A stretch of 64,000 nucleotides of DNA from the NCBI GenBank assembly GCA_019638455.1, contig JAHBTU010000001.1, positions 387,501 to 451,500 on the forward strand. Direction: 5' to 3'. The translations under genes were made by a program, and so were the position numbers. The stretch is from Saprospiraceae bacterium. GTDB lineage: Bacteria > Bacteroidota > Bacteroidia > Chitinophagales > Saprospiraceae. A model generated the notes under the pieces. It ran no database searches and was not told the origin of the DNA. It saw only the letters and a list, made by a program, of their open reading frames with translations. Below, one piece after another: positions 56,724 through 64,000 of the stretch (position 1 is its first letter; each line of letters begins with the position of its first letter).

Positions 56724-59306
56724 TCAATCCACCTTGACCACGCTCACTTGTTTTTGCCCAAAAGGCGCGATGAGTCTGCAACTGTATATGCCGTTTGGCA
56801 AATGATGGGTTGGTACCGTGATGCTGTGCGGGCCCGCTGCTTGGTTGTTGTTTTGATAAACCGTCTGAACGAGCCTGCCCGTGAAATCAATCAGTTGGAT
56901 TTGCACCCTGCCCGATTCTTTCAACTCAAAGTTGATGGTCAGATGATGGTTGAAGGGGTTGGGCGACACCGCTACTTCCGGCGTGGAGAAATTTACCTCG
57001 CTTTGATTGCGCAGGCTGGTTTCATCCTCGTAGAAATACACATTGGGATTCGCCTTTTCGTCCGCGAGACTTTCTGGTTTGGGACTGACGCAGGGGTTGC
57101 AGGTTTGAATTCTTGCGATAAAATCGCAGCCTTGTTGCGCCCAAAAACCATCTTTCAAAACGATTTCCTGTCCCGCAAAAAATCTTGCGGACGTGGACGG
57201 CGCCACAACGACTGGGCCGGATGTTTCGAGGTACACCCTCGACTGGTAGGTGCCACTGGCGGGGTTGTCGGTCACGGTAATGTTAGCTGGACAGTCAATC
57301 ACAACGTCCTTTTGATTGACATTCAGGAAGATGTTGTCAGAGCAAATCACCATGATTCTGCCCAATTGGGTGATGGCGGTGGCAGGCACATATACCGAGG
57401 CCGAGCCACTATTGGGCAAGCTGCCCGCCAGCAAAGTGGGGTAGGTGAACCCACCGTCGAGTGATAGCCAGATGTCAACATTGGCGCAATTGATGGGCGC
57501 GGCTGTGGTGTTGGCCACGTCCCAAGTGATGAGCGTGTTGTCGTCGGCAAACAGGCAATCGTCGTCTGGGCCAATACCTGTCACCCTGAACGGTCCGGCG
57601 TTCGCGTCGAATGTGACCACCATATCATCCTCGTCGGTGCAACCGGCTGCGGGGGCGTTGTCCCGCACCGTCACCCTGAAATTCATGGTACGCGACACGC
57701 TCGGCAACACCTCCCAAGTGGAAGTCGCGGTGTTGCCCAAAATAACAGGCAACTGAGGAAAATAGCGTGTGGGGGTAGGTGCGGGTGGAAACGTGCGAAA
57801 AACAGGTCCCATCGTGACGTTGGAAGCTGGCGGATGGAGAATCAACTGGTTGTCCATCTGCTCCCAGCAGAACGTGAGCGGGTCGCCGTCGGGGTCGTTG
57901 CTGGTAGCAGTCAGTCTGAATGGCGTGCTCACGGGGACGGTAAAATTCGCTCCCGCGTTCACGGTGGGTTGGTTGTTGGTAATAGGTGTGATGGTGGGGC
58001 AGGTGCTGCCGTTATCCACCGTCACATAATTGCCTATTTCTTGTAGGTTGATGGCGTGGAAATAACGGTCTCGATTGCCTTGCACGTTGTTCGGGGCGCA
58101 GGTGCCCGCATACGACATGATGGTGGAGCCGCTTCCCGGCTCGAACGACGAGATGATGTCCAATTGGCCTGCGTTGCCACAGGTGCTTGCTGTTGCTTCA
58201 TTGAACGTATGTCTCGCGCCAAATTGGTGGCCGATTTCGTGCATTTCCAAGGTGGCAAAACCTCCGATAGTCGGGTTGGCGGGGTTCATCACGGTCGCTC
58301 CGTTTGCTTTGATAGCGTTCACGCACACGTTGCCGAGCTGTAGCGCCACGCCTGACGCCGAGTTGGCAGTTGCCGTAGTGCCAAAAGCGCGAGCGATGTC
58401 GTAATTGGCGTTTCCGATGATGCCATCCACGACGGCTTGGTTTTCAGCAGCCATGGTGTTTTGGTTGCCGTTGGTGAAGCCATCGGTAGCTGGGTCGGTC
58501 AAAATCAGCAGGTTGTTGTTGGCCACCAATTGAAGCCGAATGCTCAGCTCGTTGATAAAAACGCCGTTGATGACAGTGACCAAAGCATTGATGTTGGCCA
58601 TCGTGTTGTTCACGCCTGTGGGGTCGGCAAGGGTGGAGTTGGCCGCTGTAAATTCCCCAGAAGTCGCAATGGCAAGGCGATAGTTGCGCAGCTGGCAGTC
58701 TCCCGCAGCGGTGCTGCGATTGTTTACCGCGGTGTGGAGTTCGGGCGCATCAGGTGTAAAGCAGTTCATCATCTCATGTTGGGACTGAAAATCCCTGTCA
58801 AAATAGTTCATGTGATGCACCGCGTCGCCTTTTTGGATTGGCTCCACAATGACCGGATTTTTCCCGGTAGAAAGTACAATGGCGTGAAGTCCCACCGGGC
58901 TGAAAGCAAAATATATTTTTGCTAACGGGTCGCTTAGGCCAAAGCCACTGTAAGAATTGATATCCGGGAATTTGGCGGCCAATTCGGGGTGCATCACCGG
59001 GTCGCTTTCCACCGCGAACTGTTGAATGGTTCCGTCTGGAAAAGGTATTTCGAGGGGGACTCGGATGCCTTTTTGCTTAGCGGTGCGGGCAAGCGTGCTT
59101 TTCATTTGCTCAAAATCCAACGCCAAAAGCCTGAATTTTTCAGGTAGCAGCGGGGTCTCTTTGCCGTATTTTGGGAGCGCAATCTCCCGCACGTCTTTCC
59201 ACAACCCATTGCTTGACGGCTGCCCGAGTTCGTTTGGCACCTGTGCTTGCACGCCTATGACCAGCCCGCAGCACAAGGCTATGATTGATAATGATTTGTG
59301 ATTCAT
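56724..59306 (-). CDS. Reprolysin-like (M12B-type) metalloprotease with T9SS domain
   Basis: 860 residues. The signal peptide is 1-22. A propeptide-like region reaches about 200. The metzincin domain has HEIGHQFGARH at 356-366 (His356, Glu357, His360, His366) and the Met-turn TIMSYAG. DCQLRNYRLAIATSGEFT opens the catalytic domain. Ig/PKD-like modules follow (TVNAGANFTVPVSTPFRLTA). A ~60-residue module (GTYQSRVYLETSGPV, AGQEIVLKDGFWAQQGCDF) is shared with the BNR protein. A T9SS type A domain ends the protein (VAVSPNPFNHHLTINF to VSVVKVD). It would be exported and cleave proteins at the surface or outside. The gene is upstream of the BNR gene, now separated by arrays. Confidence 0.9.
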   Translation of the reverse strand: MNHKSLSIIALCCGLVIGVQAQVPNELGQPSSNGLWKDVREIALPKYGKETPLLPEKFRLLALDFEQMKSTLARTAKQKGIRVPLEIPFPDGTIQQFAVESDPVMHPELAAKFPDINSYSGFGLSDPLAKIYFAFSPVGLHAIVLSTGKNPVIVEPIQKGDAVHHMNYFDRDFQSQHEMMNCFTPDAPELHTAVNNRSTAAGDCQLRNYRLAIATSGEFTAANSTLADPTGVNNTMANINALVTVINGVFINELSIRLQLVANNNLLILTDPATDGFTNGNQNTMAAENQAVVDGIIGNANYDIARAFGTTATANSASGVALQLGNVCVNAIKANGATVMNPANPTIGGFATLEMHEIGHQFGARHTFNEATASTCGNAGQLDIISSFEPGSGSTIMSYAGTCAPNNVQGNRDRYFHAINLQEIGNYVTVDNGSTCPTITPITNNQPTVNAGANFTVPVSTPFRLTATSNDPDGDPLTFCWEQMDNQLILHPPASNVTMGPVFRTFPPAPTPTRYFPQLPVILGNTATSTWEVLPSVSRTMNFRVTVRDNAPAAGCTDEDDMVVTFDANAGPFRVTGIGPDDDCLFADDNTLITWDVANTTAAPINCANVDIWLSLDGGFTYPTLLAGSLPNSGSASVYVPATAITQLGRIMVICSDNIFLNVNQKDVVIDCPANITVTDNPASGTYQSRVYLETSGPVVVAPSTSARFFAGQEIVLKDGFWAQQGCDFIARIQTCNPCVSPKPESLADEKANPNVYFYEDETSLRNQSEVNFSTPEVAVSPNPFNHHLTINFELKESGRVQIQLIDFTGRLVQTVYQNNNQAAGPHSITVPTHHLPNGIYSCRLIAPFGQKQVSVVKVD

Positions 59307-59397
59307 TTTTCAACTTTGGTTTTAGGCACCAAATGACACGTTTGATGCTCTTTTGATTGAGTGGAAGGTGTGGAGAATGAATGGGTGGTGCCTGCGT

Positions 59398-60750
59398 TTA
59401 GCGTTGCCCCAATTGTTCTACCTTGGCTTTGAGTTGCTCGTTTTCCACCTTCAAAGCGGTCACTTGTTTTTCCAGCTCAATCAGGTGCAAGAACAACTCC
59501 TCGATTTTTTCCATCTGCGCTTTTTGCATGAGGCCAACGTCGAGTCCTTGTTCCGCCACTTCTTTTGCGGATGCCACGCCCGGCAGGTGTTTGTGCTGTT
59601 GGATGTATGTTTCCACTTCTGGAAGTGGCTTCAGGTCGTAGCTTTGCTCAAATACATAGTCGGGCCACGATGGCTCCAACATCACGCGCACTTCGTCGGT
59701 GATGATTTTGCCATTCACGCTAAGCGCATACCCGGAGGCGAAATGGTCGGTCGGGCCGATGGCCATGCGGCCAGCGAAATAGCTATCGCCCACAAGGTGC
59801 ATTTTGTATGCGGGGGCAATGGTGCCGACCCCCAAATTGCCATCCACGAGCGCGTTGATGCCCACGCGAGCGGTGCCATTAAAGAATGTCCGGCCATTGA
59901 CCGTGAGCACGTCGGCGGCATCGAAGGCGGGAGAGGCTACGGCGGGTGCGGCGGGTATGTTGCCGATGACTACGTTGGCGCCATCGTCGAAAATTTGACC
60001 GTCGGTGAGTGCGCTTGAAACCGGGCCGGGCGGGCGGAAGCGGGCCACGAGGTTGGGGCGGCCAGATATGTCGGCGCTGGAGAGCAGTTTTTCCCAAGCA
60101 CCTGTCCAAGCGGCGTTGTTTTCTGCTTCGCGGCGATTCCAGACACCATCCTGACCAAAGAACAATTGGTGGTCGTGGGCACCGCCACCGGGGGCGAGGC
60201 TAAGTATGCCGCCGAAATTGTTGATGCCTGCCACGGCTGGCACACCGAGTGTGGCGCGGAGCTTTCTTTCAAAATACGCCTCGTTGGTGTAAGTGTTAGG
60301 GCCGTTGTTGCCCGGCGCGTCAAAGTCGAAATGAATGCGTCCGTGGAAGCGCCCGGTGGTGTGGGTGTTGCCTACGGTATGCAAGTCGAACAGGGGGGTC
60401 ATGGTGCCGATGCCGACGCGACCATCATCCGTGATAATGACGCGATTGGTCAATCCGCCCGCGCCGCTGGTGCTGAAAATCATGTTGGCTTGAAAACCGG
60501 GGCCTACCGGGGCCGTCACCACGGAATGGATGGATGCGCCGGTGCGGATGTCGCCGTAGTTGACCAAGCCATTCCAGCGGAAAGTGCCGAGCAGGTTGCC
60601 TTGTACCACAGGCAGGGGAGAGATGGTAGGGCTACTGTTGTAGCGATACAAGAAGATTTGGGGATTGGTGCCTGCCGATTGCGCAAAAATTTGGAAGGAC
60701 GATGCGGCGGCGACGAAAAAAACCAACGTACAGAGAACGAGTTTTCTCAT
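59398..60750 (-). CDS. Tail-fibre-domain-like secreted protein with C-terminal coiled coil
   Basis: 450 residues with a signal peptide (1-24). The middle is made of short glycine-rich beta repeats with RVGIGTMTP, NLGVGTIAP and SGYALSVNGKIITDEVRV, as in tail-fibre or trimeric-stalk proteins of Bacteroidota. The C-terminus has VMLEPSWPDYVF, then a YIQQHKHLPGVASAKEVAEQG block of the endosialidase-chaperone-like kind, and a heptad coiled coil (LHLIELEKQVTALKVENEQL). No T9SS domain is seen. It may be a trimeric surface fibre. It stands at the upstream end of the secreted-protein block. Confidence 0.82.
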   Translation of the reverse strand: MRKLVLCTLVFFVAAASSFQIFAQSAGTNPQIFLYRYNSSPTISPLPVVQGNLLGTFRWNGLVNYGDIRTGASIHSVVTAPVGPGFQANMIFSTSGAGGLTNRVIITDDGRVGIGTMTPLFDLHTVGNTHTTGRFHGRIHFDFDAPGNNGPNTYTNEAYFERKLRATLGVPAVAGINNFGGILSLAPGGGAHDHQLFFGQDGVWNRREAENNAAWTGAWEKLLSSADISGRPNLVARFRPPGPVSSALTDGQIFDDGANVVIGNIPAAPAVASPAFDAADVLTVNGRTFFNGTARVGINALVDGNLGVGTIAPAYKMHLVGDSYFAGRMAIGPTDHFASGYALSVNGKIITDEVRVMLEPSWPDYVFEQSYDLKPLPEVETYIQQHKHLPGVASAKEVAEQGLDVGLMQKAQMEKIEELFLHLIELEKQVTALKVENEQLKAKVEQLGQR

Positions 60751-60939
60751 TGTTTTCGAGTGTTTTAGAAATTATCTGAAAAAAATAGTGAAAAAAAGAG
60801 TTCACAAATTTTTCCTCACGCCCACTAAACCAATTGGAATTAGGTTGGAAATCATTTGGAAACCAATCGAAATTCAGTCAAATTTGCCATGCCAAAAAAT
60901 CGCTCATCCGCTAATCTTTTCAACAAGCGATTCAGAAAA

Positions 60940-61293
60940 ATGGAAGCTAAAGAATTCTCCGTATTTCGCTCTCTCCTTACCGATGTCCACTCCAAAGCCT
61001 TTGGCGAACCGCTCTCCAAACTGCCTCACGGCAAAGCCCAAACCCTCTGCTGGCTCATTTATGAAGACACGGGCGAATTGCTCAGCTACAAGACGTTGGG
61101 CAATTACTTCACCGCCATTGTGGAGGGCGCTCCCGAACGGGTGAACCCATCCGATGCCACGCTCGCCATTCTGGCCAAGTTTGTCACTGGTGAAAAAAAC
61201 AAACCCAACCCCCTCGCCATGCAAATGGGCGCTTATGCCGCGTGGTACAAGTATCGAAGCAATGCCTTGACACGACCCCTGGGCGCGGCGTGA
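60940..61293 (+). CDS. Conserved hypothetical protein
   Basis: About 117 residues from MEAKEFSVFRSLL. The segment KAFGEPLSKLPHGKAQTLCWLIYEDTGELLSYKTLGNYFTAI resembles a helical N-terminal domain found in Bacteroidota proteins that begin with a 'sealed' regulatory region, but here it is free-standing. ATG 60889 and 60856 are in frame and possible. It is divergent from the tail-fibre-like gene and 74 bp upstream of the DNA glycosylase. Function unknown. Confidence 0.6.
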   Translation: MEAKEFSVFRSLLTDVHSKAFGEPLSKLPHGKAQTLCWLIYEDTGELLSYKTLGNYFTAIVEGAPERVNPSDATLAILAKFVTGEKNKPNPLAMQMGAYAAWYKYRSNALTRPLGAA

Positions 61294-61367
61294 CTGTGGC
61301 AATAAGGAATTAGCCCTCGTCTTCAATCAACACAGGTGCGGCGGCAACATCCCCCCTAAATTTCTTC

Positions 61368-62006
61368 ATGCGACTCCCCGTTGATTTTTATACCCGTCCA
61401 GATGTGGTGCAGATTGCCCGTGACTTGCTCGGCAAAGTGTTGCTGACCGAGTTTGACGGTGCGCGCACGGCTGGGCGCATCACCGAGACGGAGGCATACC
61501 GTGCGCCCGACGACCGAGCCTGCCATGCATATAGCAATCGGCGCACAGCCCGCACCGAAGTGATGTTTTGGCAAGGCGGCAGTGCTTATATCTACCTGTG
61601 CTATGGGATTCATCATCTGTTCAATGTGGTTACGGCTGAGGAGGGTGTCGCACACGCGGTATTGATACGCGCCGTGGAACCGCTCGAAGGGGTAGATGTC
61701 ATGGCGCGTCGTCGCAACCTTTCACATCTTGATTGGGGGCAACATTCCGCGCCCAATACAAGGGTCTTGCAACGCCTTTCGGTGGGGCCGGGCGCTTTGT
61801 CGCAGGCATTGGGGCTGGAAACCAAATGGACAGGTCAAAGCCTTTTGGCTGCCGATTCGCCAATATGGATAGAGGATGACGGATGTGTGATTTCGCCCGC
61901 AACAATTGCGTCGGGTCGGCGCATCGGCGTGGACTACGCCGGGGAATGTGCCGAGTGGCCTTGGCGGTTTTGGTTGAAATACTCTCCCTTTGTGAAAAAA
62001 AATTGA
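61368..62006 (+). CDS. mpg: DNA-3-methyladenine glycosylase (AAG/MPG family)
   Basis: A 212-residue base-excision repair enzyme of the alkyladenine glycosylase fold, normal length for bacterial members. Family motifs: DLLGKVLLTEFDG, GRITETEAYRAPDDRACHAYSNRRTARTEVMF with the catalytic Glu, AYIYLCYGIHHLFNVVT with the intercalating Tyr region, and AVLIRAVEPLEG. It removes 3-methyladenine and other alkylated purines. It converges with the membrane protein gene, with 6 bp between the stops. Confidence 0.94.
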   Translation: MRLPVDFYTRPDVVQIARDLLGKVLLTEFDGARTAGRITETEAYRAPDDRACHAYSNRRTARTEVMFWQGGSAYIYLCYGIHHLFNVVTAEEGVAHAVLIRAVEPLEGVDVMARRRNLSHLDWGQHSAPNTRVLQRLSVGPGALSQALGLETKWTGQSLLAADSPIWIEDDGCVISPATIASGRRIGVDYAGECAEWPWRFWLKYSPFVKKN

Positions 62007-62012
62007 ACGAAA

Positions 62013-62948
62013 TTATCCGTTTTTGGCCGCTCCGCTGTCTTTTGAAAGCACGTTCATCACATTCACAATCCAACGTTCGCTGAATCCCGCAATAAAGGCC
62101 ACGATAAAGAAGCCATATTGCGAGCCTAACAAATTCTGGCTCAAAAACGCATCCAACAACCCGGATTTAAAAAGCAGTAGCGTGATGAAAGCGGCAGTGC
62201 CACCAATGGCAAGGCGAATGAACGTAATCATGGCGCCCATGATTTGGTCGGGTATTTTCATGTCAAGCGATGAGGCGGTGAGGGTATATGCCATGCTAAA
62301 ACTTGCGCCCAACGCGCCCAAGAAAAGCCCGGACACGGCCTCTTCCCAAAAGAGCAATTCGCGTTGCTGGCCTGTGCTGAGCGATTCCATCCAAGCAATG
62401 CCAGCGATGACGATGGCTGCCAATAAAAAGGCGAGGGTGCGGAGGCTTGATTTGCGCAGGTTGATTTTGTGATACTTGGTGTTGTAGTGGTCGTCGCGGA
62501 GCCTGACGGCTCTGTATAGTCGCTCCGGGTTGGGCGGCTCAATTGCTTCACTGCCCAGTATATCAAGTATGGCTTGCCCACGGCTGCCTCCAATTTTCTT
62601 TGCCTCTGTGAGGAGGGATTTGGCTCTTGCCAATCGGCTATCGTCATTTTGCCCCCATATCAAATGCTGCTCTATGAGGTGGATGTAGCTCCAGAACAGC
62701 TCGCGCTGACCTGTGGGGAAATACTTCTCTTGCTCGTTTTGCTGCGCCAGCTTGGCATCGGCGAGAATGGATTGCACGGCCAGTATCCACGGCTCCTCTT
62801 GGTTTTTTGAATGTCTTTTGAGCCGTTCAAACTCTTTTTCCACATCATAAAGGGCGGTTTCGATGCGGTCGGTCAGCGCGGGGCGCAAGGAGAAGAAGTT
62901 GAGCAGGTTGGTGAGAATGTGGGTGATAGTTCTCGTTAGTTTTTTCAT
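62013..62948 (-). CDS. Four-helix integral membrane protein, hypothetical
   Basis: 311 residues. The soluble N-terminal half (to about 170) contains short helical stretches. The C-terminal half has four hydrophobic segments: SSLRTLAFLLAAIVIAGIAW, SGLFLGALGASFSMAY, GAMITFIRLAIGGTAAFITL and FFIVAFIAGFSERWIVNVM. The closing GFSERW motif occurs in other uncharacterised bacterial membrane proteins. ATG 62948 (MKKLTRT) was chosen over the longer frame to 63092. The gene lies 31 bp downstream of the peroxiredoxin-like gene, so co-transcription is likely. Function unknown. Confidence 0.75.
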   Translation of the reverse strand: MKKLTRTITHILTNLLNFFSLRPALTDRIETALYDVEKEFERLKRHSKNQEEPWILAVQSILADAKLAQQNEQEKYFPTGQRELFWSYIHLIEQHLIWGQNDDSRLARAKSLLTEAKKIGGSRGQAILDILGSEAIEPPNPERLYRAVRLRDDHYNTKYHKINLRKSSLRTLAFLLAAIVIAGIAWMESLSTGQQRELLFWEEAVSGLFLGALGASFSMAYTLTASSLDMKIPDQIMGAMITFIRLAIGGTAAFITLLLFKSGLLDAFLSQNLLGSQYGFFIVAFIAGFSERWIVNVMNVLSKDSGAAKNG

Positions 62949-62979
62949 GGTGGTAGTGGGTTTAGGAAAGTGTGAAGAA

Positions 62980-63525
62980 TCAGATTTGGCAAATTTCCTC
63001 GTAGTCTGGTCTGTCGTGTGCGTAGCGATGGATGAACGAGTTGCGGATTTCGCCTCGATAGAGCACAAACACGCCAGGCATCTGAAAGCCATCGCCGAGC
63101 TCTTCGTTGTGATAGGTGGCTCCGTGCCCTTCGATGACGGCGGCTTGAAAGCCGCGAATCCAATTCATCAGGCCAAACAACTGTTGCGGAGTACCGCGTC
63201 CCAACCCAAACGCTCGGTAAAACCGCTTGTCGGGGTCGGCGATATGGTCAATGGGGAACAACTTGTATTTCTTAAAAAACTTCTCTGCCGTTCCCTGCTC
63301 TGGGGCCATGTGCACGAATACGATGCGCAAGCCGCGCTTTTCCAACTTGTTGCGCCGCTTGGCGATGTCGCTAATGGCTTCCCGACAAAAAGAACAGCCG
63401 AAAAAGCGCAGAAACACAAGCAACACCGGGCGCTCGTCAGATATTTTTGCTAACGACTCGCCGCCGTTCAACGTCACCATTTCACTCCAAAAAGTGGGTG
63501 GCGGAAGTAAGGGTGTCTCGGTCAT
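62980..63525 (-). CDS. Peroxiredoxin-like (AhpC/TSA, SelL/PRXL2-type) protein
   Basis: A 181-residue thioredoxin-fold protein. PVLLVFLRFFGCSFCREA (Cys44, Cys47) is a CxxC in the position of the peroxiredoxin active site. FVHMAPEQGTAEKFFKKY and ADPDKRFYRAFGLGRG, then DGFQMPGVFVLYRGEI, fit the AhpC/TSA family of the PRXL2/SelL kind found in many Bacteroidota. It probably handles thiol or peroxide redox chemistry in the cytoplasm. A simple membrane protein gene follows. Confidence 0.85.
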   Translation of the reverse strand: MTETPLLPPPTFWSEMVTLNGGESLAKISDERPVLLVFLRFFGCSFCREAISDIAKRRNKLEKRGLRIVFVHMAPEQGTAEKFFKKYKLFPIDHIADPDKRFYRAFGLGRGTPQQLFGLMNWIRGFQAAVIEGHGATYHNEELGDGFQMPGVFVLYRGEIRNSFIHRYAHDRPDYEEICQI

Positions 63526-63728
63526 GATGTTGTGAAATTATACCTTGATTCGCTGGGATTTCTTAGTCCGCCATAATTGACAGAACTTCACGGATGGTTG
63601 CCCCGCGAGGTTGATAAAAGCTTATGTCAAGGCTCAACTAATATCACCTGTCGCATATTTTATCACCGAAAACCAACCTTGCCACAACATTTATCAACCT
63701 CACGGGGCAGCCTTTCTAAAACGTTCGT

Positions 63729-64000
63729 TTAGAGCAATTTCATCGCGTCCAAGGCATCGGCCACCTCTTTCACGGCAGCGGCAGATTTGTGGAGCGATTC
63801 CAGCTCGTCTTTTTTCAGGCGCAATTTCACGATTTCCAGCACGCCCTTGCGACCCAGTTTGACGGGCGCGCCGACGAAGATATCCTTCAATTTGTACTGG
63901 CCGTTGAGCCGAACGCAACATGGGTAGATGCGCTTTTCATCTTTCAGTATGGAAATGGCCATTTGGGCCGCTGCTGCGCCGGGCGCATACCATGCGGAAG
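63729..64000 (-). CDS. mdh: Malate dehydrogenase, C-terminal part (5' end outside window)
   Basis: The reverse strand reads SAWYAPGAAAAQMAISILKDEKR from the window edge, then YPCCVRLNGQYKLKDIFVGAPVKLG and a helical end AAAVKEVADALDAMKLL. This is the C-terminal third of NAD-dependent malate dehydrogenase of the lactate-like type, a TCA-cycle enzyme. The Rossmann part and active site lie beyond 64000. The 63526-63728 gap holds nothing further. Confidence 0.92.
   Translation of the reverse strand, partial: SAWYAPGAAAAQMAISILKDEKRIYPCCVRLNGQYKLKDIFVGAPVKLGRKGVLEIVKLRLKKDELESLHKSAAAVKEVADALDAMKLL

Overview
The window looks like a chromosome segment of a Bacteroidota bacterium, most plausibly Saprospirales (Haliscomenobacter- or Lewinella-like). 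This is an inference from several signs: many secreted proteins ending in type IX secretion (T9SS) sorting domains, Bacteroidota-type promoter motifs (TTG / TAnnTTTG), a short primary sigma factor, and intergenic space filled with minisatellites. No rRNA, tRNA or CRISPR array was seen.

Layout. 1-5 kb: partial sensor kinase, carotenoid genes crtI and crtB separated by a 23-bp tandem array, a small cytochrome c, and a D-lactate-type dehydrogenase. 5-10 kb: a GMC dehydrogenase and its gluconate-dehydrogenase-type subunit 3, now separated by 7-bp arrays, a four-helix-bundle gene and an IS3-family insertion. 10-14.5 kb: mutS, a TerB-like protein and folP. 14.4-18.3 kb: GH16 glucanase, diheme cytochrome and beta-helix protein in one run, with an array-bearing element inserted between the GH16 gene and folP. 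18.3-22.2 kb: cold-shock protein, membrane glycosyltransferase, an IS630 element inside a 10-bp array, and the primary sigma factor. 23.6-44.2 kb: two giant secreted multidomain proteins (3599 and 2993 aa), each combining cohesin-like modules, HYR/Ig-like repeats, a dockerin-like EF-hand module and a T9SS signal. 44.5-47.4 kb: response regulator, thioredoxin, NhaA. 47.5-60.8 kb: a co-oriented block of secreted proteins (two propeller-type paralogues, one of them a deletion derivative; an M43 metalloprotease with a beta-helix; a BNR propeller; an M12B-like metalloprotease; a tail-fibre-like protein). 60.8-64 kb: a hypothetical protein, 3-methyladenine DNA glycosylase, a membrane protein, a peroxiredoxin-like protein and the end of mdh.

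How it fits together. The housekeeping genes are ordinary. The unusual content is (a) the giant adhesin or scaffold pair together with the secreted protease/propeller block, which suggests investment in a cell-surface or matrix protein network exported by T9SS, and (b) the intergenic repeats. Three minisatellite families, a 181-bp repeat, a ~165-bp inverted-terminus element and a 28-bp motif recur between genes. They have split likely operons, served as landing sites for two insertion sequences, and in places supply start or stop regions of neighbouring genes. The best-supported novelty candidate is the inverted-terminus element at 14412-14830. It carries an array in both orientations and is flanked by a short direct repeat; removing it restores a tight GH16-folP junction.
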